This document shows positions 16,205-24,021 of a stretch of DNA of 64,000 bases, piece after piece. The notes below the pieces were generated by a model that was not told the origin of the DNA, did not search any database, and saw nothing but the letters and a program-made list of their open reading frames with translations. The first letter of the stretch is position 1. Every line of letters begins with the position of its first letter. This stretch comes from Pseudobutyrivibrio xylanivorans DSM 14809 (GTDB lineage: Bacteria; Bacillota; Clostridia; Lachnospirales; Lachnospiraceae), in contig NZ_FQYQ01000013.1 of assembly GCF_900141825.1 (NCBI RefSeq), forward strand, positions 19,455 through 83,454, in the 5' to 3' direction. Both the position numbers and the translations under genes were made by a program.

Positions 16205-17257
16205 ATGGATTATGAACGTTTCAAAGAAGGTTTCCAGGATGCGTTAAAGGCTGAACTTGCTGTTAGAGGAGCTGATGTTGAACTTACTGCTCGAAGAGTA
16301 GATAAGATGAATGAAAGCTATGATGCTATCACAGTAAGACATACGGACAGTTCTATTGGAGTGAACATCAGTGTTGAGAAAGCATTTGCTGCTTATGAGA
16401 ATGGTACACCAATCCCTGAGATCGCTGAGCATTTTGCTGATGCAGTGGAGAAAGGATTCCGTGAATCGCCTCAGGTGGATCTGGAGTCGCTCTCTGATTA
16501 TGAGCAGATGAAGAACAAGCTTTCTATGGAAGTGGTTTCTGCAGAGAAGAATGCGGAACTTCTTGAGAGCGTACCTCATGAAAGAATGGAGGATATGGCT
16601 GTTGTTTATCGCTTTGTGCTTGATCAGACAGATTCCGGCAATGGAACAATCCTTGTTACCAATCAGTTGCTTGATCAGTATGGCATTACCAAAGAGCAGC
16701 TTCGCGCTGATGCCATGGAGAATGCACCTGAAATCAGACCATCTGAGATCAGAGGTATGTCTGAAGTAATGAGTGAGCTTGCACCTGGCATGATTCCTGA
16801 GGTTGCACCGGAAGATGAGCAGATGTTTGTTGCTACAGTTCCGGATAAGATCCATGGAGCTGGTGTTATCGCATATCCGAATTTCATGGAGGATGCAGCT
16901 GAAAAGATGGGCGGTGACTTCTTCGTTCTTCCAAGCAGTATTCATGAGGTTTTGCTTGTAAAGGACAATGGCCAGATAACAGCCAAAGAGCTGGAAAACA
17001 TGGTCAAAGAGGTCAATGCTACTCAGGTAGAACCTGCAGATCAGCTTACAGATCACGTTTATCATTACGACAGTCAGAATCATATTTTTGAGTTGGCTGA
17101 TAAGTATGAGGAACGTCAGCGTGAGGCTGAGGTTGTAGCTGATAAGGATTCTGTCCTTGGAGATCTAAAAGAAAAGAAACAGGAGATTGCAAAGAAAGAT
17201 CCGTCAAAGGATGCAGTTACAAAGGCTGAAACTAAGAAGTATGAGGCTTCTCTATAA
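16205..17257 (+). CDS. DUF5688 family ICE protein
   Basis: 350 residues from ATG 16205, chosen because AAAGGAGAAAA lies 8-15 nt upstream; the longer in-frame reading has no ribosome-binding site and would start inside the terminator. It matches DUF5688 proteins, frequent in Lachnospiraceae conjugative elements: MDYERFKEGFQDALKAEL start, VVYRFVL and ILVTNQLLDQYGIT in the middle, a HEVLLVKD block and a lysine-rich C-terminus. It is cytosolic and of unknown role. Its stop overlaps the next gene's ATG (TAATG). Confidence 0.8.
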   Translation: MDYERFKEGFQDALKAELAVRGADVELTARRVDKMNESYDAITVRHTDSSIGVNISVEKAFAAYENGTPIPEIAEHFADAVEKGFRESPQVDLESLSDYEQMKNKLSMEVVSAEKNAELLESVPHERMEDMAVVYRFVLDQTDSGNGTILVTNQLLDQYGITKEQLRADAMENAPEIRPSEIRGMSEVMSELAPGMIPEVAPEDEQMFVATVPDKIHGAGVIAYPNFMEDAAEKMGGDFFVLPSSIHEVLLVKDNGQITAKELENMVKEVNATQVEPADQLTDHVYHYDSQNHIFELADKYEERQREAEVVADKDSVLGDLKEKKQEIAKKDPSKDAVTKAETKKYEASL

Positions 17258-17550
17258 TGCCTGGTAAATCATCTGTCAGAAGCAATCTCCAAGAGAAAAA
17301 ATCCGGACTGGAAAATGTACAAAAGTCAGCTGCTTCTGAGAATTTTGTATCTCTCAGGAAAGAGACTGGCATGAACAGAAAAGAGTTCGCTGAATGGATG
17401 GGGATACCATATAGAACCATGCAGGATTGGGAACTCGGTATATCCAAAGCTCCGGATTATGTTTATGACTTGGCTAGGTACAAAGTCAAGAATGAGCTTG
17501 AAAAAGGCAATTTAATAAGAAAACAGCACTTACAAAAAGAGTGCAGGTAA
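17257..17550 (+). CDS. Helix-turn-helix protein, paralogue of the 13726 gene
   Basis: 97 residues. The HTH GMNRKEFAEWMGIPYRTMQD is almost the same as in the protein at 13726-13998; the next segment (WELGISKAPDYVYDLARYKV) also aligns. The N-terminus is basic rather than acidic. Translationally coupled to the DUF5688 gene and closed by a strong terminator. Likely a regulator of ICE genes. Confidence 0.75.
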   Translation: MPGKSSVRSNLQEKKSGLENVQKSAASENFVSLRKETGMNRKEFAEWMGIPYRTMQDWELGISKAPDYVYDLARYKVKNELEKGNLIRKQHLQKECR

Positions 17551-17554
17551 TGAT

Positions 17555-17590
17555 AAGGCTTCGAAGCTTAGGCTTCGGGGCCTTTTCTTA
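17555..17590 (+). terminator. Rho-independent terminator
   Basis: AAGGCTTCGAAGC (17555-17567), loop TTAG, GCTTCGGGGCCTT (17572-17584), pairing fully with two G-U pairs, then a T-rich tail. Confidence 0.8.
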
Positions 17591-17611
17591 TGGTGAAAGG
17601 AGATATCTAAG

Positions 17612-17824
17612 ATGAGTAAAAAACATATGAGAGTTCAGAAGAACTTTAACAAAAATGGCATTTCAAGGGTGCCACACAGTGTTGCACCTAAGCTTGGTCC
17701 AGTTACACCTTGCAATTGCAGTCATCCTTGTCCTTATGGTAATGGCAGAACGTTTTGCTTTCCTTGCTATCAGAAGCTTGTTGCTGACAGCAGAAGTAAC
17801 AGTGTTGCTACAGGTAATGCCTAA
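17612..17824 (+). CDS. Small cysteine-rich ICE protein
   Basis: 70 residues, ATG after AAAGGAGAT. A central cluster CNCSHPCPYGNGRTFCFPC contains five cysteines and a histidine and is likely a zinc-binding finger. The N-terminus is basic (KKHMRVQKNFNKNG). It lies between the regulator pair and the replication initiator gene. No function is known to me. Confidence 0.65.
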   Translation: MSKKHMRVQKNFNKNGISRVPHSVAPKLGPVTPCNCSHPCPYGNGRTFCFPCYQKLVADSRSNSVATGNA

Positions 17825-17835
17825 AGAGGTGTGGT

Positions 17836-18699
17836 ATGGACTTTGGCTATTTTCATGAGGAAGAGTCTGAGCAGTTTGCCTTCTATCGGATTCCCCAGGT
17901 GCTCTTTAAGGATGAAAAGTTCGTAAAGCTTTCAACGGATGCCAAGGTTCTATATGGATTATTTCTGAATCGGGTATCTCTTTCTAAGAAGAATCACTGG
18001 ATTGATGAAGAGGGCAGAGTATATGTCTATTACACCCTTGTCAGTATCCAGGAGGATTTGCATTGTGCGAGTCAGAAGGCATTAAAGCTTTTAAAGGAGC
18101 TTGAGTGCTATGGACTTATCGAAAGAATAAAGCAGGGACTTTGTAAACCTGACAGGATTTATGTGAAGAACTTCATCACACTTCAGGAATCACCAGCCCG
18201 GAGTGGTGAAAATCACCATACCGGTGTAGTGAAAATCACCAGCCCGGAATGTCGAGAATCACCACCTAATAATATAGAGTTAAATAATACTGAGTGTAGT
18301 AATACTAATCTTATCTTATCTAAGAGCAGAGAAGATGAGATGGAGCTATACAGACAATATTTATACCAGTTACTGGATATAGAGATACTCAAAGAGCGCT
18401 ATCCCTATGGAGTAGAAGAGATAGATGAGATTTTTGACATAATCCTGGATGTGCTGTGCAGCAATCAGAAGTTTATCACTATATCCGGGGATAAAAAGCC
18501 TATTAACGTAGTGAAAAGCAGATTCATGAAGCTGGATAGCAGCCATATTCAGTTTGTAATGGACAGTATGAAGGACAAGACTACAAAGGTTCGCAATGTA
18601 AAGAAATACATAGTGGCAGCACTTTATAATGCGCCAATTACGATTAACAACTATTATCAGTCGCTGGTCCAGCATGACATGGCGACAGGAAAAATCTAA
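17836..18699 (+). CDS. RepA_N-family replication initiator
   Basis: 287 residues. The N-terminal ~110 residues carry the RepA_N winged-helix signature (FAFYRIPQVLFKDEKF, LSTDAKVLYGLFLNRVSLS, VYVYYTLVSIQEDLHC). The middle is a low-complexity linker and the C-terminus resembles the DUF6017 helical tail. In ICEs this protein is thought to support autonomous replication of the excised circle. It starts 12 nt after the Cys-rich gene, after an AGAGGTG site. An origin was not located. Confidence 0.88.
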   Translation: MDFGYFHEEESEQFAFYRIPQVLFKDEKFVKLSTDAKVLYGLFLNRVSLSKKNHWIDEEGRVYVYYTLVSIQEDLHCASQKALKLLKELECYGLIERIKQGLCKPDRIYVKNFITLQESPARSGENHHTGVVKITSPECRESPPNNIELNNTECSNTNLILSKSREDEMELYRQYLYQLLDIEILKERYPYGVEEIDEIFDIILDVLCSNQKFITISGDKKPINVVKSRFMKLDSSHIQFVMDSMKDKTTKVRNVKKYIVAALYNAPITINNYYQSLVQHDMATGKI

Positions 18700-18711
18700 G
18701 GAGGAATGACA

Positions 18712-19122
18712 ATGGAACAGATTACAATTGATATTCAACTTGATCCTATGAAGGATGGAATTAAAGTACCGGAGACAGATGTATCCAGACCTGATGCTCA
18801 TGCTGTGATTCTTGGGACCAACGGCAAAATCAGACAGATTTCTATGAAGGAAGCAGAGACAATCCTTGATCAGATGGCTACTTGTGGGGCTGGAACTCAT
18901 CTTGGACAGTCAGATTATATTGCTGTTTACAACAAGGATAAGCTTTTTAAGGCTGAAGGTGAGGAGTACCTGGTAGGCAGTGTTCTCATTTTTCAAAGAG
19001 CAGGGAATGTGCTCAAGGCTATTCCTGATGATGAGATTGGTGATCTCTTAGAGGTTGCTATGGCACAGATGGATACTTTGAAGGCAGGAGATGCCTGCTT
19101 TTCTGCAATGCGTGTTGATTAA
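18712..19122 (+). CDS. Conserved ICE protein of unknown function
   Basis: 136 residues from ATG 18712; an ATG six bases earlier abuts the AAGGAGGA site and is too close to be used. It is predicted soluble, alternating strands and helices, with a central SDYIAVYNKDKLFKAEGEEY block and an acidic C-terminal third. No catalytic motif is evident. It sits between repA and the DUF7768-like gene, 12 nt apart on each side, in the conjugation operon. Confidence 0.7.
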   Translation: MEQITIDIQLDPMKDGIKVPETDVSRPDAHAVILGTNGKIRQISMKEAETILDQMATCGAGTHLGQSDYIAVYNKDKLFKAEGEEYLVGSVLIFQRAGNVLKAIPDDEIGDLLEVAMAQMDTLKAGDACFSAMRVD

Positions 19123-19134
19123 GGGAGGAAAATC

Positions 19135-19464
19135 ATGAGTAGAACAATACCGAGAGCTTACGTTACTGCAGCATGGAATAAGAATCCGGTTGTGGCAAAA
19201 GAAGATGCCAAGAAATACTGTCAGGAACTAGTAAAGGAAGGATACCTTCCGCTTTGTCCTATTCTTGCTTTTGATGGAATCTTTTCAGCTGAGGATACAG
19301 AAGCTCATAAGAGATTCAAGGAGATGTCCGAGGATCTACTTCGTAGAGCCAGATTCCTTGTTATCTGTGGTAATAAGCAGAATGAGGAAGTTAAGGATGA
19401 TATCGCAATAGCCAGAAAGTCCAAGGTTATTGTTACAACCTTAGATGGAGTCATTGGCTTGTAG
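19135..19464 (+). CDS. DUF7768/DUF4406-like small Rossmann protein
   Basis: 109 residues with ATG after AGGGAGGAAA. The pattern PRAYVTAAWNKNP ... AKKYCQELVKEGYLPLCPIL ... RARFLVICGNK ... DDIAIARKSKVIV resembles the nucleoside 2-deoxyribosyltransferase-like fold of DUF4406/DUF7768 proteins that are common in phages and ICEs. Whether it has enzymatic activity is unknown. Family call is by pattern only. Confidence 0.6.
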   Translation: MSRTIPRAYVTAAWNKNPVVAKEDAKKYCQELVKEGYLPLCPILAFDGIFSAEDTEAHKRFKEMSEDLLRRARFLVICGNKQNEEVKDDIAIARKSKVIVTTLDGVIGL

Positions 19465-19493
19465 GATGTTAGTCAGGAAGGAGGCGATAGTTC

Positions 19494-19979
19494 ATGGTTA
19501 ATGAAGAGTCATCAGCCAAGTCGCTCCATTTCATGGTGGAAAAAGGTGCTAAGCCAACAGTGCGTATGTTTATGAATATCCTGAAAGCTTATATGCGTCA
19601 CAGGCATGATAAAAAATATTTTGGGAAGGAGAAAGAGCCTACAGGTAAGATGCCTGTGAAAAAGCTCATTAAGCAGGGCAAAGGTGCTCAGAAAATTGAG
19701 CTGGATGGTGAAGATATCCATTTGTTTAATCGCCTTGCCAAGAAGTATGGTGTAGATTATGCCGTGGTTAAAGACAAGGAGGCTGGCACTTATAAGATCT
19801 TTTTCAAGGCTCAGGATGCAGATGCTATCTCTGATCTAGTAGCGGATTATACCAAACGTACCCTTGGAAAAGAAAAAGGTGCAAAGGAGAGCGTACTTGG
19901 TAAGCTAAAGAAACTTAAGGAAAAGGTTGCTTCTATACCTCGCAAGGTAGTAGAGAAGAGGAAGGAGCAGACACGATGA
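19494..19979 (+). CDS. PcfB family (DUF3801) conjugation protein
   Basis: 161 residues. It resembles PcfB of the enterococcal pCF10 system: an N-terminal helical region, the central HLFNRLAKKYGVDYAVVKDK and YKIFFKAQDADAI motifs, and a lysine-rich C-terminus. PcfB-type proteins are thought to bridge the relaxosome and the coupling protein. Its stop overlaps the ATG of the coupling-protein gene (ATGA), in keeping with partnership. ATG 19494 has AAGGAGGCG upstream. Confidence 0.85.
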   Translation: MVNEESSAKSLHFMVEKGAKPTVRMFMNILKAYMRHRHDKKYFGKEKEPTGKMPVKKLIKQGKGAQKIELDGEDIHLFNRLAKKYGVDYAVVKDKEAGTYKIFFKAQDADAISDLVADYTKRTLGKEKGAKESVLGKLKKLKEKVASIPRKVVEKRKEQTR

Positions 19980-21751
19980 ATCAGAAATTAAAAAAGAAGA
20001 TTATCCTGAATATCCCTTATGTTGCAATAGGCCTGTTTGCTACCAACTTAGGTGAGGCCTGGAGAATAGCAGAAGGGATGAATGCTTCGGAAAAGCTTCA
20101 GGGGCTTATTATCGGAGGTGGATTTCAAACTGCATTTACGAATCCGCTTCCTAGCTTACATCCCTTTGATTTGCTTATTGGTGCAGCCTGTGGCGCAGCA
20201 CTAAGACTTGCAGTTTATCTAAAGGGAAAGAATGCCAAGAAATTTCGGCATGGCTCAGAATATGGTTCAGCCAGATGGGGAAAGCCCTCCGACATAGAAC
20301 CTTTCAAAGATCCTGATCCGAAGAATAATGTGATTCTGTCCCAGACGGAGCAGATTACACTAAGTTCCAGACCATCACAGCCAAAGTACGCAAGAAATAA
20401 GAATGTGCTGGTTGTAGGTGGTTCCGGCTCAGGTAAAACACGCTTTTTTATTAAACCAAACTTGCTGCAGTGCGACAGTAAGGATTACCCTTGTTCGTTT
20501 GTAGTAACTGATCCTAAGGGAAGCGTGGTTCTTGAATGTGGTAATGCACTTTTGAAGAAGGGGTATCGAATTAAAATCTTCAATACCATCAACTTTAACA
20601 AGAGTATGCACTACAATCCTTTCGCTTATATTCGTAGTGAAAAGGATATCCTAAAGCTTGTAACTACGCTGATTGCCAATACTAAAGGTGAAGGAAAAGG
20701 CGGTGATGAATTCTGGGAAAAGGCCGAAAAATTGCTGTATTCAGCGCTTATAGGCTACATCCATTATGAGGCTCCAATAGAGGAACAGAACTTCACAACA
20801 CTTCTTGAAATGATCAACGCAATGGAGGTCAGAGAAGATGATGAGGAGTTCAAAAATGCAGTCGATATGCTCTTTGATGAGCTGGAAGAAAAAGATCCAA
20901 ATCATTTTGCAGTTCGCCAATATAAGAAATACAAATTGGCAGCTGGAAAGACAGCGAAGTCAATCCTTGTAAGCTGTGGTGCCAGACTGGCTCCATTCGA
21001 TATCAAGGAGCTTCGAGAGATTACAGCTTATGATGAATTACAACTGGATACTATCGGTGATAAGAAAACGGCGTTGTTTCTGATTATGTCAGATACGGAC
21101 GCCACTTTTAATTTTCTGATATCTATGGTGTACACGCAGTTGTTCAATCTCTTATGCGAGAAAGCTGATGATGTTTACGGTGGAAGGCTTCCGGTCCATG
21201 TAAGGTGCCTTGTAGATGAGTGCGCCAATATCGGACAGATTCCTAACCTGGAAAAACTTGTGGCAACTATCAGATCCCGTGAGATTAGTGCCTGCTTGGT
21301 ATTACAGGCAAAGTCACAGCTTAAGGCAATCTACAAAGATAATGCGGATACCATTATCGGTAACATGGATTCTCAGATCTTCCTTGGAGGAACTGAGAAG
21401 ACAACGCTTAAGGATCTTACAGAGATTCTTGGCAAGGAAACCATTGATATGTACACCACAGGAAATACTAAGGGCTCTCAGGAGTCCTACAACATGAATT
21501 ATCAGAAGCTCGGCAAAGAGCTGATGAGTATGGATGAGCTTGCTGTTATGGATGGCAGTAAATGTATTGTGCAGGTGAGAGGTGTGAGACCTTTTCTTTC
21601 AGATAAGTATGACCTGACAAAGCATCCAAACTATCCGCTGACAGCAGACTATGACAAGAAGAACTGGTTTGATATTGAGAGGTATCTAAACAGAAAGCTT
21701 GTCCTTCATCCAAATGATGAATATGAAGTGTTTGATGTTGATAATAACTGA
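19976..21751 (+). CDS. VirD4-like type IV coupling protein (T4CP)
   Basis: 591 residues. Two N-terminal hydrophobic stretches (IPYVAIGLFATNL and LIGAACGAALRLAVYL) anchor it in the membrane. Walker A VVGGSGSGKTRFF is near residue 145 and Walker B RCLVDECANIGQIPNLE near residue 415, followed by the SREISACLVLQAKSQLKAIY signature of TraG/VirD4 ATPases. It would pump the relaxase-DNA complex into the secretion channel. Coupled to pcfB-like upstream; a 188-bp gap follows. Confidence 0.95.
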   Translation: MNQKLKKKIILNIPYVAIGLFATNLGEAWRIAEGMNASEKLQGLIIGGGFQTAFTNPLPSLHPFDLLIGAACGAALRLAVYLKGKNAKKFRHGSEYGSARWGKPSDIEPFKDPDPKNNVILSQTEQITLSSRPSQPKYARNKNVLVVGGSGSGKTRFFIKPNLLQCDSKDYPCSFVVTDPKGSVVLECGNALLKKGYRIKIFNTINFNKSMHYNPFAYIRSEKDILKLVTTLIANTKGEGKGGDEFWEKAEKLLYSALIGYIHYEAPIEEQNFTTLLEMINAMEVREDDEEFKNAVDMLFDELEEKDPNHFAVRQYKKYKLAAGKTAKSILVSCGARLAPFDIKELREITAYDELQLDTIGDKKTALFLIMSDTDATFNFLISMVYTQLFNLLCEKADDVYGGRLPVHVRCLVDECANIGQIPNLEKLVATIRSREISACLVLQAKSQLKAIYKDNADTIIGNMDSQIFLGGTEKTTLKDLTEILGKETIDMYTTGNTKGSQESYNMNYQKLGKELMSMDELAVMDGSKCIVQVRGVRPFLSDKYDLTKHPNYPLTADYDKKNWFDIERYLNRKLVLHPNDEYEVFDVDNN

Positions 21752-21833
21752 TGTCTTGACTAAAATATTATTGATGATTTTTATTTCGGTAAAAATCAAT
21801 CTCCAACCTTGAGAGATAATCAAATGCAGGGAT

Positions 21834-21854
21834 AATTCGATTTGTTATCGAATT
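21834..21854. promoter_or_regulatory. Operator-like dyad AATTCGAT/ATCGAATT
   Basis: AATTCGAT (21834-21841), spacer TTGTT, ATCGAATT (21847-21854): perfect arms of 8 bp, with no T run, in the gap after the coupling-protein gene. Candidate protein-binding site controlling the next small gene. Confidence 0.45.
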
Positions 21855-21939
21855 CAGCTAAGAAGGTGACAGTATTGTCCGCTATCCGGTGCGTGATTAT
21901 TGCATGTTATTAATGGAATCAAGGAGAAAGGAGATAGTC

Positions 21940-22191
21940 ATGGCAAAAGGTGTATCATCTAAGACACACAGTCAAAAAGAATTGGATAATTACGCTAATC
22001 AGCATAATCCAAACAATAAGGCCTACAAGGCAAGAGTTGCTAATGATCAGGCGACTAAGAAACAGTCTAAGAAAGCATTAGCAAATCAGTCTAAGAAGCG
22101 TGCAAAACGCCAGGCTGAATTCGATGAGAAATATGGTCTTTCTTATCCGCTTGATTGGATGTGTTATAGCAATCCATATGATTTTGACTAA
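21940..22191 (+). CDS. Small basic ICE protein
   Basis: 83 residues from ATG 21940, which follows AAAGGAGAT; the longer in-frame reading from 21889 lacks a ribosome-binding site. Very rich in Lys, Gln and Asn (KKQSKKALANQSKKRAKRQ), with a C-terminal YGLSYPLDWMCYSNPYDFD tail. It probably binds nucleic acid or is partly disordered. Widespread small ORF in Clostridial ICEs, function unknown. Confidence 0.6.
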   Translation: MAKGVSSKTHSQKELDNYANQHNPNNKAYKARVANDQATKKQSKKALANQSKKRAKRQAEFDEKYGLSYPLDWMCYSNPYDFD

Positions 22192-22206
22192 TCATGAAAG
22201 CAAGAG

Positions 22207-22297
22207 AGCATCAATCTATTATGGTTGGTGCTTTTTTGTTGTAGTTTTTTAATTTTGAGAAAGAGCTTCTAATGCAGTTGCATTAGGGGCTTTTTTT
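22207..22297 (+). terminator. Two tandem rho-independent terminators
   Basis: AGCATCAATC (22207-22216) / GGTTGGTGCT (22223-22232) followed by six T, then AGCTTCTAATGC (22264-22275) / GCATTAGGGGCT (22280-22291) followed by T. Both stems close fully with G-U pairs. They separate the coupling-protein block from the Maff2-VirB4 block. Confidence 0.8.
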
Positions 22298-22397
22298 AAT
22301 GCGCGCATTTTCAAAGTTCAGTCGACGGGGCTTTGGAAGGACAACTAAATACAAAGAAACCAAAAACTATTTTTTTAATCACAAGGAGGATTTTATT

Positions 22398-22610
22398 ATG
22401 GCATTTTTCAACTCAGCAGTAGGCGTACTTCAGACACTCGTTATCGCACTTGGTGCAGGTCTTGGAATTTGGGGTGTTGTAAACCTCATGGAAGGTTACG
22501 GCAATGATAACCCTGGAGCTAAGTCACAGGGCATGAAGCAGCTCATGGCCGGTGGTGGTGTTGCACTCATCGGTACTACACTCGTTCCACTTCTTTCCGG
22601 ACTTTTCTAA
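22398..22610 (+). CDS. Maff2 family mobile-element membrane protein
   Basis: 70 residues from ATG 22398 with AAGGAGGA upstream; the upstream extension overlaps the terminator and is rejected. Two hydrophobic segments (GVLQTLVIALGAGLGIWGVV and LMAGGGVALIGTTLVPLL) flank a short loop NPGAKSQG. This matches the Maff2 family found beside VirB6/PrgI/VirB4 in Gram-positive ICEs, probably a pilin-like or channel subunit of the secretion system. A hairpin (22638-22662) lies between it and the next gene. Confidence 0.85.
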   Translation: MAFFNSAVGVLQTLVIALGAGLGIWGVVNLMEGYGNDNPGAKSQGMKQLMAGGGVALIGTTLVPLLSGLF

Positions 22611-22683
22611 TCCGGCCTATCAACAACAAAAATCAGGAGGGGCAGTGTAACAAGCTGCCCTTCCCTGAGAAAGGAGGCAATCG

Positions 22684-23550
22684 TTGGAAAGTTTGTTAGA
22701 AAAACTGACTGATTGGCTCAAAGACATGCTGGTAGGTGGGATTATGGATAACCTCACATCTACATTTTCAACCTTAAATCAGAAGATTGGAGAAGTAACA
22801 GCACAGGTAGCACAGACTCCAGACCAGTTCCAGCCCACGGTATATAACCTCATCAGGAACCTGTCGGAGAATGTGATTCTACCCATAGCAGGAATCATCC
22901 TTACTTTTATTGCCTGCTATGAACTGATACAGCTGGTCATCGCTCACAATAACCTGGCAAACTTTGAAACCTGGATTTTTTTTAAGTGGGTATTCAAGAC
23001 CTTTGTAGCAGTAACGCTGATTACAAATACCTTTAATATCACCATGGCAGTCTTTGATGTAGCACAACATGTGGTCAGTCAATCAGGATCACTTATCGCC
23101 GGAAGTACCGCAGTGGACGGTTCAACTCTGGCAACTATGCAAAGCACTTTGGAAGCAATGGATGTAGGGCCGCTGTTTGGTATATTCCTGCAGTCCTTTG
23201 CTGTGAAGTTCTTATTTGAGATTTTATCGATTCTGATTTGGGCTATTGTCTATGGACGAATGATAGAGATCTATTTGACCATCAGCCTTGCTCCGATTCC
23301 TTTTGCGACTTTTGGCAATAGAGAACAGAGCATGATTGGACAGAACTATTTGAGATCCCTTTTTGCTCTTGGCTTCCAGGGATTCTTAATCATGGTATGC
23401 GTAGCAATCTATGCAGCCCTGGTTCAGACAGTTTCATTTTCATCGGATATCATGGGCTCTTTGTGGAATGTCCTTGGTATCACATTACTTCTTGCATTCA
23501 CTTTGTTTAAGACAGGTTCTATTGCAAGATCTGTATTCCACGCACATTAA
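22684..23550 (+). CDS. TrbL/VirB6-like conjugation membrane protein
   Basis: 288 residues, TTG start with AAAGGAGG 8 nt upstream. Five or six hydrophobic segments (for example ILPIAGIILTFIACYELIQL, FLFEILSILIWAIVYG, WNVLGITLLLAFTLF) and a LAPIPFATFGN loop typical of TrbL/VirB6-type proteins. It forms part of the inner conjugation channel. It is located as usual between Maff2 and PrgI. The gap to prgI is 12 nt. Confidence 0.85.
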   Translation: MESLLEKLTDWLKDMLVGGIMDNLTSTFSTLNQKIGEVTAQVAQTPDQFQPTVYNLIRNLSENVILPIAGIILTFIACYELIQLVIAHNNLANFETWIFFKWVFKTFVAVTLITNTFNITMAVFDVAQHVVSQSGSLIAGSTAVDGSTLATMQSTLEAMDVGPLFGIFLQSFAVKFLFEILSILIWAIVYGRMIEIYLTISLAPIPFATFGNREQSMIGQNYLRSLFALGFQGFLIMVCVAIYAALVQTVSFSSDIMGSLWNVLGITLLLAFTLFKTGSIARSVFHAH

Positions 23551-23562
23551 GGAGGAAAAGAA

Positions 23563-24021
23563 ATGGCATCTTATATTCCGGTGCCTCGTGATCTCACGAA
23601 GGTAAAGAGTAAAGTGGCATTCAACCTCACCAAGCGTCAGCTCATCTGCTTCTGTATAGCTGCAGCTATCGGTGTTCCAACCTTTTTCCTTTTGAAAAAG
23701 ATCGGAGACTCAACCTTTGCAGCTATGGGTATGATGATTGTAATGATGCCGCTGTTTTTCTTTGCAATGTACGAAAAGAACGGACAGCCACTAGAGGTAT
23801 TCTTGCATCACTTTATTCAGGCAACATTTATCAGGCCGAAGATCAGGCCTTACAAAACAGATAATTATTACGCTGCCCTGATGAGGCAGGAGAAAGCAGA
23901 GAAGGAGGTAGAAAAAATTGTTTCTGAAAGCGAAAAAAAGAGACATCGCAATGCCGGCAGGGTTATCGAGAGCAGACCAGAAAAGAGTAAGAGCCGTCAT
24001 CAAAGAAGCTCAGAAAAATGA
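23563..24021 (+). CDS. PrgI family T4SS membrane protein (VirB3-like)
   Basis: 152 residues. N-terminal MASYIPVPRDLTKVKSKVAF and two hydrophobic helices (CFCIAAAIGVPTFFLL, GMMIVMMPLFFFAMY) match PrgI, the Gram-positive VirB3 counterpart. The C-terminal ~60 residues are highly charged. Its last ~104 nt overlap the beginning of the virB4 gene in another frame. ATG follows AAGGAGGAAA. Confidence 0.88.
   Translation: MASYIPVPRDLTKVKSKVAFNLTKRQLICFCIAAAIGVPTFFLLKKIGDSTFAAMGMMIVMMPLFFFAMYEKNGQPLEVFLHHFIQATFIRPKIRPYKTDNYYAALMRQEKAEKEVEKIVSESEKKRHRNAGRVIESRPEKSKSRHQRSSEK

Noticed and set aside
16244..17083. 279-residue minus-strand frame inside the DUF5688 gene
   Set aside because: Long only because the opposite frame is open; unusual composition (many Cys, His and Ile) and no start signal, while the plus-strand protein matches a known family.
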